Shown one piece after another: positions 14,826 to 23,457 of a stretch of DNA of 33,828 nt. Location of the stretch: contig DBWO01000055.1 in assembly GCA_002309055.1 (NCBI GenBank), positions 50,982-84,809 on the forward strand. Direction: 5' to 3'. The stretch is from Ruminococcaceae bacterium UBA1236. Lineage in GTDB: Bacteria > Bacillota > Clostridia > Oscillospirales > Acutalibacteraceae. The first letter of the stretch is position 1; each line of letters starts with the position of its first letter. The position numbers were made by a program, and so were the translations under genes. Below the pieces are notes generated by a model. The model ran no database searches. It was not told the origin of the DNA and saw nothing but the letters and a program-made list of their open reading frames with translations.

Positions 14826-16640
14826 TTGTCCGTTGATAAAAACAAAATCCGAAATTTCTGTATAATAGCTCACATCGACCACGGCAAGTCAACCCTTGCA
14901 GACAGGCTGCTTGAGCTGACAAACTCAGTAGCGCTCAGGGATATGACTGCGCAGCTGCTTGACAAGATGGACCTTGAGAGAGAGCGCGGAATAACCATAA
15001 AAGCGCACCCCGTCAAGCTCAATTACAAGGCGCTTGACGGCTCCGAATATGCGCTCAATCTGATAGACACACCGGGTCACGTGGACTTTAACTATGAGGT
15101 TTCGCGCTCACTTGCCGCTTGCGAAGGCGCGATTCTGATTGTTGATGCCACGCAGGGCGTTGAGGCGCAGACCCTTGCAAACACCTATCTCGCGCTCGAT
15201 CACGACCTTGAAATCGTGCCCGTAATCAACAAAATCGATCTTCCCTCCGCGGACCCCGAGAGAGTCGCGAAGGAGGTTGAGGATGTTATAGGGCTTGACT
15301 GCTCCGAGGCGCCGAGAGTTTCGGCAAAAACCGGCGAAAACGTTGCAGAGGTGCTCGAGCAGATAGTCAAGCTCATTCCCCCGCCGGTCGCGGATGATAA
15401 TCTGCCCTGCAGGGCGCTTATCTTCGACTCGGTTTACGACAGCTACAAGGGTGTTATCGTTTACGTGAGAATAGTTGAGGGCAAAATAAAGCCGGGCGAC
15501 ACTCTCAGAATGATGGCAACCGGCGCCGAATTCACCGTGGTTGAAACCGGCTATATGAGAGCGCAGGACCCCGAGCCCTGCCCCGAACTTACGGCAGGTG
15601 AGGTCGGCTACATCACAGCATCAATCAAAACAGTAAGTGACGCGAGAGTGGGCGACACCGTCACAACGGTGCAGAACCCTGCAAGCGAACCCCTTCCCGG
15701 CTACCGCAAGGTAAACCCGATGGTTTTCTGCGGCATTTACCCGGCTGACGGCGCGGACTATGAAAACCTGCGCGACGCTCTGGAAAAGTTGCAGCTCAAT
15801 GACGCGGCTCTGAGCTACGAGCCCGAAACATCGGGTGCTCTCGGCTTCGGCTTCAGGTGCGGCTTCCTCGGTCTTCTTCACCTTGAGATTATTCAGGAGC
15901 GCCTCGAGAGAGAATATGACCTTGACCTTGTCACTACAATTCCGAGCGTTATCTACAAGATAAATCTCACCGACGGCACAACGATAGAAATTGACAACCC
16001 CACGCACTACCCCGACCCGTCAATTATCGCCTCGTGCGAGGAGCCGTTTACGGATGCGCACATATACTCCCCCGCCGAATATGTCGGCACTATTATGGAC
16101 CTTTGCCAGGACAGGCGCGGCGTATTCAAAAATATGGATTACATAACGCCCGAGCGCGTTGATATTCACTATGAGCTGCCGCTTAACGAAATAATATATG
16201 ATTTCTTTGACTCACTCAAATCCAGGACAAGAGGTTATGCCTCGTTTGACTATGAAATCTGCGATTACAGAGAGTCGAAGCTCGTGAAGCTCGATGTGCT
16301 CCTCAACGGCGATGTTGTGGACGCGCTCTCATTCATCATTCACTCCGACAAGGCCTACGCGAAGGCAAGAAAGATTGCCGAGCGCCTTAAGGACAACATT
16401 CCGCGTCAGATGTTCGAGATTCCCATTCAGATAGGCATCGGCGGCAAAATAATCGCCAGAGAAACCGTTAAAGCCATGCGCAAGGACGTGCTCGCAAAGT
16501 GCTACGGCGGCGACATCACGCGAAAGAAAAAACTGCTTGAAAAGCAGAAAGAGGGCAAGAAGAGAATGCGTCATTTCGGCACGGTGGAAGTGCCGCAGGA
16601 GGCGTTCATGGCAGTGCTCAAACTTGATGACAATGACTGA
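14826..16640 (+). CDS. lepA: Elongation factor 4 (LepA), ribosome-associated GTPase
   Basis: LepA binds ribosomes and affects elongation and 30S biogenesis. The 604-residue product is full length. The G1 motif AHIDHGKST is at 15-23, ERERGITI is the switch I region, DTPGH gives G3, and NKID gives G4; the unique LepA C-terminal domain is present, with GGDITRKKKLLEKQKEGKKRM near the end. The start is a TTG with GAGGT upstream. The last bases overlap the hemW start, so the two are translationally coupled. It sits 22 bp after the GPH symporter gene, an unusual upstream partner for a housekeeping GTPase. Confidence 0.97.
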   Translation: MSVDKNKIRNFCIIAHIDHGKSTLADRLLELTNSVALRDMTAQLLDKMDLERERGITIKAHPVKLNYKALDGSEYALNLIDTPGHVDFNYEVSRSLAACEGAILIVDATQGVEAQTLANTYLALDHDLEIVPVINKIDLPSADPERVAKEVEDVIGLDCSEAPRVSAKTGENVAEVLEQIVKLIPPPVADDNLPCRALIFDSVYDSYKGVIVYVRIVEGKIKPGDTLRMMATGAEFTVVETGYMRAQDPEPCPELTAGEVGYITASIKTVSDARVGDTVTTVQNPASEPLPGYRKVNPMVFCGIYPADGADYENLRDALEKLQLNDAALSYEPETSGALGFGFRCGFLGLLHLEIIQERLEREYDLDLVTTIPSVIYKINLTDGTTIEIDNPTHYPDPSIIASCEEPFTDAHIYSPAEYVGTIMDLCQDRRGVFKNMDYITPERVDIHYELPLNEIIYDFFDSLKSRTRGYASFDYEICDYRESKLVKLDVLLNGDVVDALSFIIHSDKAYAKARKIAERLKDNIPRQMFEIPIQIGIGGKIIARETVKAMRKDVLAKCYGGDITRKKKLLEKQKEGKKRMRHFGTVEVPQEAFMAVLKLDDND

Positions 16641-17745
16641 TAAAAAATATCCCGGGCTCTACATACACGTGCCGTTCTGCCCGGGCAAGTGCCCTTACTG
16701 CGATTTTTATTCGTTTATACCTAAGGGCGATATTGTGAAAGAATATGTTGCCGAAACACAAAGACGCCTTAAAGAAACAGACCTGTGTTTTGACAGCGTA
16801 TATTTCGGCGGCGGCACACCCGACAAAATCGGCGCGGACAATATAAAGCTTCTGCTCGGATGCGTAAACTTTACATCCGGCGCGGAAATCACGGTGGAGT
16901 GCAATCCGTCCGACACGGGGCGTGAAAACTCCGCCTTCGATTTTGAAACGCTCAGACAGGCGGGAGTTAACCGCATATCAATGGGGCTTCAGAGCGCCGT
17001 TGACAGCGAAAGAAGAAAACTCGGACGCCTTTCCGGAGTAAAGGAAGTTCAGAGAGCTGTTGAAAAGATAAAGAGCGCGGGCATAGAAAACATTTCACTC
17101 GATGTGATGCTCGGCATACCCGATCAGACTCTTGAAACGCTTGACGAAACACTCGGTTTCTGCGTTTCCTCGGGAGCGTCTCACATAAGCGCTTACATTC
17201 TCAAAATCGAGCAGAACACTCCCTTTTACAGAATGCGCGAAAAGCTCAATCTGCCCGATGACGACACTGCGGGAGAAATGTACCTTCACACAACCGGTTA
17301 CCTCGGCGCTCACGGCTTTAAGCAATACGAAATATCAAACTTTTCAAAACCGGGATATGAGAGCAGACACAACCTCAAATACTGGAGATGCGAAGAATAT
17401 CTCGGCATAGGCCCTGCGGCTCATTCCTATTTAAACGGCCGGCGCTTCTACTGCCCGGCGGATATTGACAGCTACCTTGCGGGGGCAGAGCCCGTTGACG
17501 ACGGTGAAGGCGGAGGAGAAGAAGAATATATTATGCTCGCGCTGCGCCTGAGTGAAGGACTGATTTTCGAGAAATATGAAAAAAGATTCGGAAAGAAAGT
17601 TACGGATGAAGCGGTTAATTACGCAAAGTTTCTTGAAAGCAAAGGGCTTGTATGCGTGAGCGAAAAAAATATATCTCTCACGCCGCGCGGTTTTCTTGTT
17701 TCAAACAGCGTTATCGGCGGTATTCTTGAGCGAAATTCACCGTAA
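16633..17745 (+). CDS. hemW: HemW-type radical SAM heme chaperone (formerly annotated oxygen-independent coproporphyrinogen III oxidase)
   Basis: This 370-residue radical SAM protein has the iron-sulfur motif FCPGKCPYCDF with cysteines 16, 20 and 23. It also has YFGGGTPD and a C-terminal HemW domain containing HNLKYWRCEEYLGIGPAAHS. HemW proteins bind heme and deliver it to respiratory proteins; true oxygen-independent HemN carries further N-terminal residues not seen here, so HemW is preferred on family knowledge. The ATG at 16633 overlaps the lepA stop by 8 bp; another ATG two codons upstream (16627) is equally possible, and no strong ribosome site is close, consistent with coupling to lepA. 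lepA-hemW order is common in Firmicutes. No clear terminator follows. Confidence 0.92.
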   Translation: MTDKKYPGLYIHVPFCPGKCPYCDFYSFIPKGDIVKEYVAETQRRLKETDLCFDSVYFGGGTPDKIGADNIKLLLGCVNFTSGAEITVECNPSDTGRENSAFDFETLRQAGVNRISMGLQSAVDSERRKLGRLSGVKEVQRAVEKIKSAGIENISLDVMLGIPDQTLETLDETLGFCVSSGASHISAYILKIEQNTPFYRMREKLNLPDDDTAGEMYLHTTGYLGAHGFKQYEISNFSKPGYESRHNLKYWRCEEYLGIGPAAHSYLNGRRFYCPADIDSYLAGAEPVDDGEGGGEEEYIMLALRLSEGLIFEKYEKRFGKKVTDEAVNYAKFLESKGLVCVSEKNISLTPRGFLVSNSVIGGILERNSP

Positions 17746-17764
17746 AATTTCTTTTAAAGATTTA

Positions 17765-17778
17765 AAATACCTGTATTT
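17765..17778. promoter_or_regulatory. Inverted repeat just upstream of the xpt promoter
   Basis: AAATAC-CT-GTATTT, a perfect 6-2-6 inverted repeat ending 5 bases before the -35 box. It could be an operator; it does not resemble the Bacillus PurR box. It may also simply be AT-rich chance symmetry. Confidence 0.3.
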
Positions 17779-17783
17779 AGTTC

Positions 17784-17812
17784 TTGATTTTTATTTTGCG
17801 CGGGCTTATAAT
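17784..17812 (+). promoter_or_regulatory. Promoter of the xpt-nucleoside transporter operon
   Basis: TTGATT (17784-17789), 17 bp, and a perfect TATAAT (17807-17812). The predicted start is near 17819, about 25 bases before the xpt ATG, leaving no room for a purine riboswitch. Confidence 0.7.
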
Positions 17813-17843
17813 TATTTTGGATTTTTTAGAAGGGGTGAATCAC

Positions 17844-18413
17844 ATGCGGCTTCTTGAGGAAAGAATTCAGAAAGACGGCGAGATAATCGGCAACGATATA
17901 GTCAAGGTTGATATGTTCCTCAATCATCAGATAGATGTGGAGCTGCTGTGCGAAATAGGCAAAGAGTTCAAAAGACTTTTTGCCGACAGACCCGTAAATA
18001 AAATTGTCACAATAGAAGCCTCGGGCATAGGAATAGCGTGCATTACCGCGCAGTATTTTTCTGTGCCTGTTGTTTTTGCAAAAAAGGGCAATCACCGCAA
18101 TGTGGGCAACGACATTTACACGGGCGAGGTTTTCTCTTTCACAAAAGGTGTCACCACTCAGATAGGCATCTCAAGGAAATACATCTCCCCCGATGACCAT
18201 ATTCTTATTATTGACGATTTCCTCGCAAACGGCGGCGCCGCGAAAGGTCTCATTGGAATAATCGAGCAGGCAGGCGCAACGGTCGAGGGCATAGGAATCG
18301 TTATCGAAAAAGGTTTTCAGTCCGGCGGTAAAGAGCTCAGAGAAATGGGCTATAACCTCAAATCACTGGCAGTTATCAATTCCATAGATGAAGGCAAAAT
18401 CATCTTTGGTTAA
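17844..18413 (+). CDS. xpt: Xanthine phosphoribosyltransferase
   Basis: This enzyme salvages xanthine to XMP using PRPP. The 189-residue product matches the Xpt length and N-terminus (MRLLEERIQKDGEII), and the PRPP-binding loop ILIIDDFLANGGA is at about 120-132, with the Asp pair and Ala-Asn-Gly-Gly typical of Xpt rather than of Hpt or Apt. The ATG at 17844 is chosen for AGAAGGGGTG just upstream; the open frame to 17784 runs through the promoter. It is the first gene of an operon with a nucleoside-type ABC importer, so import and salvage of purines are linked. In Bacillus the xpt leader carries a guanine riboswitch; here the leader is too short for one. Confidence 0.93.
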   Translation: MRLLEERIQKDGEIIGNDIVKVDMFLNHQIDVELLCEIGKEFKRLFADRPVNKIVTIEASGIGIACITAQYFSVPVVFAKKGNHRNVGNDIYTGEVFSFTKGVTTQIGISRKYISPDDHILIIDDFLANGGAAKGLIGIIEQAGATVEGIGIVIEKGFQSGGKELREMGYNLKSLAVINSIDEGKIIFG

Positions 18414-18437
18414 TTTAAATTTCACGGAGGTAATCAC

Positions 18438-19700
18438 ATGAAAAAACTTATTGCTGTAATCCTTTCAGTTGCAATGCTGTTCGCGCTTGCCGCATGCGGC
18501 GCAGGCACAATTGACAAAGAGAGCACAAGCGAAGCAAACGAAAACGAAGGCAAATCTGAAATCGTAACCACAACAGCACAGTCAGACGTCAGCTATGCAG
18601 ACCTCAAAATAGGTCTTATCTGCCTTCACGATGAAAACTCAACTTATGACAACAACTTCATTATGGCTCTCAAAGAGGTTCAGGCAGAGCTCGGTCTCTC
18701 CGATGATCAGGTTCTTATCAAGACAAACATCGGTGAGGATGACAGCTGCCTCACAACCGCAGAAGAGCTTGTTGACGAGGGCTGCAATGTGATATTTGCC
18801 GATTCCTTCGGTCATGAAACCTATATTATGCAGGCCGCGCAGGAGAACCCCGACGTTCAGTTCTGCCATGCAACCGGTACACACGCTCACAACGCAGGCA
18901 TCCCCAACTTCCACAACGCTTTCGCTTCCATTTATGAAGGCCGTTTCCTTGCAGGCGTTGCAGCAGGTATGAAACTAAACGAAATGATTCAGAGCGGCAA
19001 GATTACCGCCGATCAGGCAAAAATCGGCTATGTCGGCGCTTTCCCCTATGCGGAAGTTAAATCCGGCTACACTTCATTCTTCCTCGGCGTTCGCTACATT
19101 GTTCCCGAGGTAACCATGGAAGTAACCTTCACAAACTCCTGGTTTGACATTGCTCTCGAAAGAGAAGCCGCTCTCAAGCTCATCAACAACGGCTGTGTCC
19201 TTATCAGCCAGCATGCCGACTCCGAAGGCGCACCCAAGGCCTGCGAAGAGAAGGGCGTTCCCAACGTTGCTTACAACATCAATACCGCTTCAATAGGCCC
19301 CAACACCGCTCTTGTTTCCTCAAGAATCAACTGGGCTCCCTATTACAAACTTGCCATTGAAGCAACCGCGAAGGGCAAGAGCTTTGACGCCGACTGGACC
19401 GGCACAATAGCAACCGGCTCCGTTGAACTGCTTGAACTCAACGACAAAGTTGCGGCCGAAGGCACAAAAGAAAAGCTTGACGAAATCAAGAACAGAATAG
19501 AAACCGGCGACCTCAGGGTTTATGATATCACCACCTTCACCGTTAAAGGTAAACAGCTTGATTCCTATCTTGCGGATGTTGACGATGACGGCACATTCAC
19601 AGGCGACAAAGAAGTAATCATCGACGGATACTTCCACGAGAGTGAATTTCGCTCAGCTCCCTACTTTGATGTTCAGATTGACGGCATCACCATTCTTTAA
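18438..19700 (+). CDS. BMP-family ABC transporter substrate-binding lipoprotein (nucleoside type)
   Basis: This is the surface receptor of the ABC importer encoded downstream. The 420-residue protein has a lipoprotein signal with lipobox LFALAAC (Cys20), then a Ser/Glu/Thr-rich linker to about residue 55. A type 1 periplasmic-binding fold of the BMP/PnrA group follows: LKIGLICLHDENSTYDNNF, a GCNVIFADSFGHE stretch, EGRFLAGVAAG and KIGYVGAFPYAEV. BMP proteins (PnrA, BmpA-D, Med) bind purine nucleosides, which agrees with xpt just upstream. CACGGAGGTAATCAC gives a strong ribosome site. The sequence is 50-70 residues longer than typical PnrA because of the linker and C-terminus. Confidence 0.92.
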   Translation: MKKLIAVILSVAMLFALAACGAGTIDKESTSEANENEGKSEIVTTTAQSDVSYADLKIGLICLHDENSTYDNNFIMALKEVQAELGLSDDQVLIKTNIGEDDSCLTTAEELVDEGCNVIFADSFGHETYIMQAAQENPDVQFCHATGTHAHNAGIPNFHNAFASIYEGRFLAGVAAGMKLNEMIQSGKITADQAKIGYVGAFPYAEVKSGYTSFFLGVRYIVPEVTMEVTFTNSWFDIALEREAALKLINNGCVLISQHADSEGAPKACEEKGVPNVAYNINTASIGPNTALVSSRINWAPYYKLAIEATAKGKSFDADWTGTIATGSVELLELNDKVAAEGTKEKLDEIKNRIETGDLRVYDITTFTVKGKQLDSYLADVDDDGTFTGDKEVIIDGYFHESEFRSAPYFDVQIDGITIL

Positions 19701-19719
19701 TCTTTAATAACACATTTCA

Positions 19720-19746
19720 CGGGCGAAGCGGGTTTCGCTTCGCCCG
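19720..19746 (+). promoter_or_regulatory. Intra-operon stem-loop between receptor and ATPase genes
   Basis: A perfect 11-bp GC-rich stem CGGGCGAAGCG / CGCTTCGCCCG with a 5-base loop lies in the 91-bp gap after the lipoprotein gene. The following bases (GAGTTTATTTTACT) form only a weak U-tract, so partial termination or protection of the upstream mRNA end is likelier than full termination. Such hairpins often let the binding protein be made in excess over the ATPase and permeases. Confidence 0.6.
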
Positions 19747-19791
19747 GAGTTTATTTTACTCTGTTTTCGGAAAACACAACGGAGGTTATAT

Positions 19792-21333
19792 ATGAGCACA
19801 CCCGCCATTGAACTGAAAAACATTACCAAAACATTCGGAAGCATCACAGCGAACAAAAACATCTGCCTTACCGTCAACAGCGGTGAGATTCTGTCACTTC
19901 TCGGAGAAAACGGAAGCGGCAAGACCACCCTTATGAATATGCTCTCCGGCATCTATTACCCCGACGCCGGGCAGATTTTTATTGACGGCAAAGAGGCGGT
20001 AATCAAGTCCCCGAAAGATGCTTTCGACTATAAAATAGGTATGATTCATCAGCATTTCAAACTGGTGGATATATTTACCGCCGCCGAAAACATTGTGCTC
20101 GGCCTTAAAGAAGACGGAAAATACAACATAAAAGATGTTGAAAAGAAAGTTTCCGAAATCAGCGCAAGGTACGGGTTTGACATAAATCCGTCAAAGAAAA
20201 TATATGAAATGTCCGTTTCCGAAAAGCAGACGGTTGAAATCATCAAAGTGCTTTACAAGGGCGCGGACATCCTCATCCTTGACGAGCCGACCGCTGTTCT
20301 CACGCCGCAGGAAACGCAAAAGCTTTTCGCTGTGCTTCGCAAAATGAAAGAAGACGGAAAGGCAATAGTTATCATCACTCACAAGCTTCACGAAGTGCTT
20401 GACATCTCAGACAGAGTTTCCGTTTTACGCAAGGGCGAATACATCGGCACGCTTAACACCGCCGAAACAAACGAGGCGGAGCTTACCGAAATGATGGTGG
20501 GCAAGAAGGTATCCCTTGATATCAACAGAACCGAACCCGAAAACTGCGAGGACAGGCTCACCGTTCAGGGGCTCACCTGCTTAAACTCCGACGGTGTAAA
20601 GGTGCTCGACGATATATCTTTTACGGCGCGCAGCGGAGAAATCCTCGGCATCGCGGGCATAGCCGGAAGCGGCCAGAAAGAACTGCTTGAGGCCATTGCC
20701 GGGCTTCAGAAATATGACAGCGGTTCAATTGTTTACAACGACCCCAAAACGGGCTCTGCCGTAAACCTCAAGAGCAAAACGCCTTATCAGATAAAAGAGC
20801 TTGGTGTCCGGCTCTCTTTCGTGCCTGAGGACAGACTCGGCATGGGCCTTGTGGGCAATATGGACATAACGGATAATATGATGCTCCGCTCTTACAGAAA
20901 AGGGCGCGGCGTATTCCTCAAAAGAAGCGCCCCGAGAGAGCTTGCGAAAAACATTGTGAAAGACCTTGAGGTGGTAACGCCGGGTATAAGCACCCCGGTC
21001 AGAAGGCTTTCGGGCGGCAATGTTCAGAAAGTGCTTGTGGGCAGGGAGATTTCCCTCTCCCCCACCGTGCTTATGACCGCGTACGCCGTGAGAGGCCTTG
21101 ACATAAACTCCTCATATCTCATCTATAATCTTCTCAACAGCCAGAAGCAAAAAGGCGTTGCAGTTATTTTTGTGGGCGAGGATCTCGATGTGCTGCTTGA
21201 GCTTTGCGACAGAATTCTTGTTTTAAGCTCGGGCACTGTTTCGGGAATCGTTGACGCGAAAGCCGCAACAAAGGAAGAGCTCGGAAGGCTGATGACAAAA
21301 AACAGTAAGGGAGGCGCAGACAATGAGCAGTAA
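19792..21333 (+). CDS. Nucleoside ABC importer, fused double ATP-binding subunit
   Basis: The 513-residue protein carries two ATPase halves, as in RbsA/MglA and the BMP-linked NupO/NupA importers. The first half has Walker A GENGSGKT (38-45), a signature-like MSVSEKQTVEI and Walker B DILILDEPTAVLTPQE. The second half has a modified Walker A (GIAGSGQKE), a good LSGGNVQKV signature and a Walker B region reading VLMTAYAVRGLD, where the Asp-Glu pair is missing. A weakened second site is usual for this class, but AYAVRGLD departs from the AQPTRGLD I would expect. A GGAGG site precedes the ATG. The stop overlaps the next gene by 11 bp. Confidence 0.9.
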   Translation: MSTPAIELKNITKTFGSITANKNICLTVNSGEILSLLGENGSGKTTLMNMLSGIYYPDAGQIFIDGKEAVIKSPKDAFDYKIGMIHQHFKLVDIFTAAENIVLGLKEDGKYNIKDVEKKVSEISARYGFDINPSKKIYEMSVSEKQTVEIIKVLYKGADILILDEPTAVLTPQETQKLFAVLRKMKEDGKAIVIITHKLHEVLDISDRVSVLRKGEYIGTLNTAETNEAELTEMMVGKKVSLDINRTEPENCEDRLTVQGLTCLNSDGVKVLDDISFTARSGEILGIAGIAGSGQKELLEAIAGLQKYDSGSIVYNDPKTGSAVNLKSKTPYQIKELGVRLSFVPEDRLGMGLVGNMDITDNMMLRSYRKGRGVFLKRSAPRELAKNIVKDLEVVTPGISTPVRRLSGGNVQKVLVGREISLSPTVLMTAYAVRGLDINSSYLIYNLLNSQKQKGVAVIFVGEDLDVLLELCDRILVLSSGTVSGIVDAKAATKEELGRLMTKNSKGGADNEQ

Positions 21334-22432
21334 CTCATCGGGCAAAACTCACGAGCCGCTTTTCCACATTGCCAAGCGTAACTCTATGGTCTGGTGGAAA
21401 GCGTGGCTTATCAGAGGCATCTCTGTTATAGTTTCCCTGCTCGTATGCGCCGTTATCATTGTGTCGCTTACTCATCAGAATCCGCTTGAAGTTTACGGTG
21501 CGATGATAAAGGGCAGCTTCGGCACAAACAGGAAATTCTGGACAATGCTTCAGAGTCTCGCAATCCTTCTGTGCATATCCCTTGCCGTGACACCGGCTTT
21601 CAAAATGAAATTCTGGAACCTCGGCGCAGAGGGCCAGGTGCTTTTCGGCGGCCTTTGCAGCATGGTGCTGATGTTTATGGTCGGCGACAGAATCCCAAAT
21701 GTTATTCTCATTCTCGCAATGCTCGCCGCATCAATACTCGGCGGCATTATCTGGGGCCTTATCCCCGCAGTGTTCAAAGCAAAGTGGGGCACCAACGAAA
21801 GCCTTTTCACCTTGATGATGAACTACATAGCTATTCAGCTTGTTTCATTTGCGATTATGATATGGGTGCCGAGCGGCTCAAGCGTTATGGGTCTTGTCAA
21901 CTCCGGCACAAAAGCCGGCTGGCTTCCCGACCTTTTCGGGCAGAAATACCTTATAAACATTCTCACGGTGGCGGTGCTGACAGCCGTTATGTTTGTTTAC
22001 CTCAAGTATTCAAAGCACGGCTATGAAATCTCGGTTGTAGGTGAGAGCGAAAGCACGGCGAGATACATCGGAATCGATGTAAAGAAAGTTATAATCCGCA
22101 CAATGATTCTTTCGGGCGCGATTTGCGGCCTTTCGGGCTTTCTGCTTGTGTCCGGCACAAACCACACCATTTCAAAGGAACTCGCGGGCGGCAACGGATT
22201 CACTGCCATCATGGTGTCCTGGCTTGCAAAGTTCAACCCCGTTATGATGATACTCACCTCGTTTATTGTTGTTTTCCTTCAGAGGGGCGCAGGTGAAATA
22301 GCCACCAAATTCAACCTTAATACAAGCCTTGCAGACATACTCACAGGCATTATTATCTTCTTTATTATCGGATGCGAATTCTTTATCAACTATAAGATTA
22401 TGCGCACAAATTCGGGAAAGGAGGGCAAATAA
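21323..22432 (+). CDS. Nucleoside ABC importer permease 1 (BPD_transp_2)
   Basis: This 369-residue membrane subunit has a long hydrophilic start (about 25 residues) and about ten hydrophobic segments. LRGxxxxIxx-type family elements appear as KFWNLGAEGQVLFGGLCSM and AKFNPVMMILTSFIVVFLQRGAGE, which are seen in the larger permease of BMP-type and simple-sugar importers (YufP/NupP). It pairs with the permease encoded next to form the membrane channel. The ATG overlaps the end of the ATPase gene by 11 bp and has GGGAGG upstream, so translation is coupled; the next gene starts on the base after its stop. Confidence 0.9.
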   Translation: MSSNSSGKTHEPLFHIAKRNSMVWWKAWLIRGISVIVSLLVCAVIIVSLTHQNPLEVYGAMIKGSFGTNRKFWTMLQSLAILLCISLAVTPAFKMKFWNLGAEGQVLFGGLCSMVLMFMVGDRIPNVILILAMLAASILGGIIWGLIPAVFKAKWGTNESLFTLMMNYIAIQLVSFAIMIWVPSGSSVMGLVNSGTKAGWLPDLFGQKYLINILTVAVLTAVMFVYLKYSKHGYEISVVGESESTARYIGIDVKKVIIRTMILSGAICGLSGFLLVSGTNHTISKELAGGNGFTAIMVSWLAKFNPVMMILTSFIVVFLQRGAGEIATKFNLNTSLADILTGIIIFFIIGCEFFINYKIMRTNSGKEGK

Positions 22433-23416
22433 ATGCTGTTTACGATAGCGCAGTTTATCAAGGCCGCGATTATTCAGGGCATTCCCCTTCTTTTCGGAGC
22501 AACCGGTGAAATAATCACCGAAAAATCAGGCAACCTCAACCTCGGAATCCCCGGCATTATGTATGTGGGAGGAATATCGGGAATAATAGGCGGATATCTG
22601 TATGAGCACGGCAACGATAATCCCGTTCCGATTCTGTGCATACTCATTTCCCTCGCCTGCTCGCTTATGGGCTCGGCGCTTATGTCGCTGATTTACGCCT
22701 TCCTCACTCAGACGCTCAAGGCAAATCAGAATGTTACGGGCCTTGCCCTAACAACATTCGGCATAGGCCTCGGCAATTTCTTCGGCGGCTCGCTCCTGAA
22801 ATTCTTCGGCGAAACAGGCTCCATCTCCCTTCTGAGCACCGGACTCGCCTACAAAAAAGCCCTGCCGTTTGCCGATAAGCTCGGCCTTTTCGGCGACACA
22901 TTCCTCTCTTTCGGCTTTCTCGCTTATCTTGCGATTATTATTGCGATAGTTTCCTCGCTCTTCCTCAGCAGAACAAGAGCGGGTCTCAATCTCAGGGCAA
23001 TCGGCGAGAATCCGGCTACTGCCGACGCCGCGGGCATAAATATTACAAAATATAAATATCTGTCAACTATTGCCGGAGGCATGATAGCGGGTCTCGGCGG
23101 TCTCTACTTCGTTATGGACTACACTGCCGGCGCCTGGACCAACAACGGCTTCGGCGACAGAGGCTGGCTCGCGATTGCGATTGTTATATTCGCGCTGTGG
23201 AAGCCGAAATCCGCAATATGGAGTTCGTTCATATTCGGCGGCCTGTACATCATCTGCGTTTATATACCCGGCCTTTCATCAAGCGCAAAAGAGATAATCA
23301 AAATGCTGCCTTATCTTGTAACAATCCTTGTGCTGATATTCATAAGCGCAAAGAAGAAGAAGGAGCATCAGCCCCCCGCAAGTCTCGGGCTTTCCTACTT
23401 CAGAGAAGACAGATGA
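22433..23416 (+). CDS. Nucleoside ABC importer permease 2 (BPD_transp_2)
   Basis: This 327-residue partner permease has about nine hydrophobic segments and the characteristic GEIITEKSGNLNLGIPGIMY near the N-terminus and LRAIGENPATADAAGINITK in the middle, both typical of the YufQ/NupQ type. It ends with a Lys-rich tail. GGAGGGC lies in the end of the preceding gene and the ATG follows its TAA directly. It is the last gene of the xpt-importer operon; a strong terminator starts at its stop codon. Confidence 0.92.
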   Translation: MLFTIAQFIKAAIIQGIPLLFGATGEIITEKSGNLNLGIPGIMYVGGISGIIGGYLYEHGNDNPVPILCILISLACSLMGSALMSLIYAFLTQTLKANQNVTGLALTTFGIGLGNFFGGSLLKFFGETGSISLLSTGLAYKKALPFADKLGLFGDTFLSFGFLAYLAIIIAIVSSLFLSRTRAGLNLRAIGENPATADAAGINITKYKYLSTIAGGMIAGLGGLYFVMDYTAGAWTNNGFGDRGWLAIAIVIFALWKPKSAIWSSFIFGGLYIICVYIPGLSSSAKEIIKMLPYLVTILVLIFISAKKKKEHQPPASLGLSYFREDR

Positions 23417-23417
23417 A

Positions 23418-23447
23418 AAAAGCTCACGGGTAATTCCGTGAGCTTTT
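23418..23447 (+). terminator. Terminator of the xpt-nucleoside importer operon
   Basis: A 12-bp perfect stem AAAAGCTCACGG / CCGTGAGCTTTT with a 6-base loop, followed by TATATG. It begins 2 bases after the stop codon. The A-run on the left side means it may also work leftward. Confidence 0.9.
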
Positions 23448-23457
23448 TATATGAAAT

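Noticed and set aside
16537..16632. Longer start for hemW extending back into lepA
   Set aside because: The added residues are lepA read in another frame; the family N-terminus begins at KKYPGLYIHVPFC.
17746..17843. Purine riboswitch upstream of xpt
   Set aside because: A good promoter at 17784-17812 leaves about 25 bases of leader; no aptamer-like pairing is visible in the whole gap.
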